This document shows positions 62,933 through 64,000 of a stretch of DNA of 64,000 bases, piece by piece; positions within the stretch are counted from its first letter, which is position 1; the number at the start of each line of letters is the position of its first letter. Source of the stretch: Flavivirga algicola (GTDB taxonomy: Bacteria; Bacteroidota; Bacteroidia; Flavobacteriales; Flavobacteriaceae). The position numbers and the translations under genes are program-made. The stretch covers positions 62,001-126,000 of the forward strand of contig NZ_JABBHF010000009.1 of assembly GCF_012910715.1 (NCBI RefSeq), in the 5' to 3' direction. The notes below the pieces were generated by a model, which was not told the DNA's origin, ran no database searches, and worked only from the letters and a program-made list of their open reading frames with translations.

Positions 62933-64000
62933 TTAATTAATAATAATCTTTTTAGCAGATTCCCGTACCCCATCACTTACCTTTAAAATATACAAGCCAG
63001 GTTGCATATAGTTTAAATTTACATATTCGTTTAAATCTCCAGTGCCTTCAAATACATTCCTGTAAAGAAACTGCCTTCTTATATTAAAAACCTCTACGGT
63101 TATATCTCTGGACAAAGAACCATTCAGTTTAATATAAAAATCTCCATTATTGGGATTTGGATACACAATCAGGTTTTCAAAACCAGATGCTTCAATAGCT
63201 TTAGTTGGTAATATTGTAAGCGTATAATCTTCAACTTCACCATCAAAACCATTTTCAGAAGGTATAGGCTCCTGATCCCCAGAAGACCCTACATATCTGG
63301 TAGCAACTCTCATAATGGTGTTTCCTAAAACAGCATTAACAGGAATACTAATAGAAAGTGGTGAATTGCTAGTAGCCTCATCTGATACATTGGTGGCTTC
63401 ACCCAAATCATACACCTCACCTGGATCATCAAAAACGGAATTTTGATTCCAATCTATCCAAACCCTAGTAGCCGTTGTAAAACTCCCTTCTGTACTCACA
63501 TTTACGGTTAAATCGTATGCATCATCCCTATTTACTTCCGTATTAATAGATGTATGATTAGAATAGCCCGAAGACTTAGCAGTAACATTGTCAATCGTAT
63601 TAAATCGAACCAATGTTATTGACGTGTCATATTCAAAATCTGAAGCTAATATATTAATGGTATAATCTTCAACCTCACCATCAAAACCATTCTCACAAGA
63701 AACTGGCAACCCATCATCTTTATATTTTGTTGAAACCCTCATAACGGTGTTCCCTGGCATCGCATTTATAGGAACTGTAATTGACAATGGCGAATTGGTG
63801 GTTACTCCGTTAGTAACATTGGTAGCGTCCCCTAAGTTATATACTTCGCCAGCATCATCGAAACTACAATTTTGATTCCAATCTATCCAAACCCTAGTAG
63901 CAGTGGTATAATCCCCGTCCGTATTCACATTTACTGTTAAATCATATGAACTATCCCTACTTAAATCTGTAGTTATTGAAGTATAATCTGAATAACCCGA
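62933..64000 (-). CDS. GEVED-repeat protein with type IX sorting domain (5' end missing)
   Basis: The frame runs without a stop to the window edge (at least 355 residues). An apparent start at 63928 is only an internal codon, because the sequence upstream continues the repeat (SGYSDYTSITTDLSRDSSYDLTVN). Two GEVED modules are visible, each with YDLTVNV, TATRVWIDWNQN, GEVYDLG and ENGFDGEVEDYTINI. The C-terminal 75 residues (IVYPNPNNGDFYIKL to LYILKVSDG...KKIIIN) are a type IX secretion sorting domain, so the protein is exported to the surface. The missing part would show its catalytic or adhesive function, often a protease in this class. Confidence 0.93.
   Translation of the reverse strand, partial: SGYSDYTSITTDLSRDSSYDLTVNVNTDGDYTTATRVWIDWNQNCSFDDAGEVYNLGDATNVTNGVTTNSPLSITVPINAMPGNTVMRVSTKYKDDGLPVSCENGFDGEVEDYTINILASDFEYDTSITLVRFNTIDNVTAKSSGYSNHTSINTEVNRDDAYDLTVNVSTEGSFTTATRVWIDWNQNSVFDDPGEVYDLGEATNVSDEATSNSPLSISIPVNAVLGNTIMRVATRYVGSSGDQEPIPSENGFDGEVEDYTLTILPTKAIEASGFENLIVYPNPNNGDFYIKLNGSLSRDITVEVFNIRRQFLYRNVFEGTGDLNEYVNLNYMQPGLYILKVSDGVRESAKKIIIN

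Noticed and set aside
63911-63928. Start codon of the GEVED protein at 63928
   Set aside because: The frame stays open to the window edge and the upstream residues continue the repeat module, so this is an internal codon.
1-64000. CRISPR arrays, rRNA operons, prophage or integrase genes
   Set aside because: No regularly spaced short repeats, no rRNA sequence and no integrase, capsid or terminase motifs are visible. The repeats found are gene duplications or dispersed palindromes.

Overview
The window is a chromosomal segment of a marine-type member of the Bacteroidota, most likely family Flavobacteriaceae. The evidence is low G+C, promoters of the TAnnTTTG type, almost no Shine-Dalgarno sequences, a type IX secretion C-terminal domain, lipoproteins and a sulfatase of bacteroidetal style, and the gene groups yicC-gmk-nadD and prs-rplY-pth. 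No rRNA or CRISPR array is visible.

Region 1 (1-9.7 kb) is housekeeping: the tail of an unknown gene, pheS, a flavin-binding PNPOx-like protein, gpsA, a lipoprotein preceded by a good sigma-54-type promoter, a BON-LysM protein, and a leftward operon yicC-gmk-nadD ending in a subclass B1 metallo-beta-lactamase. An S41 peptidase follows.

Region 2 (9.7-50.5 kb) is the outstanding part. A leftward run of same-strand genes of about 38 kb begins with an HlyD-type adaptor and a MacB-type ATPase. It continues through thirteen full-length 791-822-residue double-FtsX ABC permeases and ends with a second, slightly degenerate ATPase and a TolC-type outer-membrane protein. An esterase, a LamG/DUF1080-like secreted protein and a 51-residue protein are embedded in it. 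A sigma-54 response regulator and a short-loop histidine kinase diverge from its head. The intergenic region has a -24 element facing the array and two direct repeats exactly 21 bp apart at an enhancer-like distance. My reading is one export trunk shared by a set of interchangeable permeases that grew by tandem duplication and gene conversion, switched on by its own two-component system.

Region 3 (50.7-59.6 kb) is accessory: a lipoprotein sulfatase, a DUF925-type nucleotidyltransferase-like protein, a Crp/Fnr regulator with an unknown partner, an HpaII-type restriction-modification pair (presumed CCGG), a TPR protein with a SUKH-like front, and a WG-repeat protein. CCGG is very rare across the window by eye.

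Region 4 (59.8-64 kb) holds tRNA-Leu(CAA). Behind it are a frameshifted GIY-YIG nuclease pseudogene and a broken second copy of the tRNA 5' half, interrupted by two palindromic elements. Then come prs, rplY and pth, a 131-bp MITE-like inverted repeat, and the 3' part of a GEVED-repeat, type IX-secreted protein that runs off the window.
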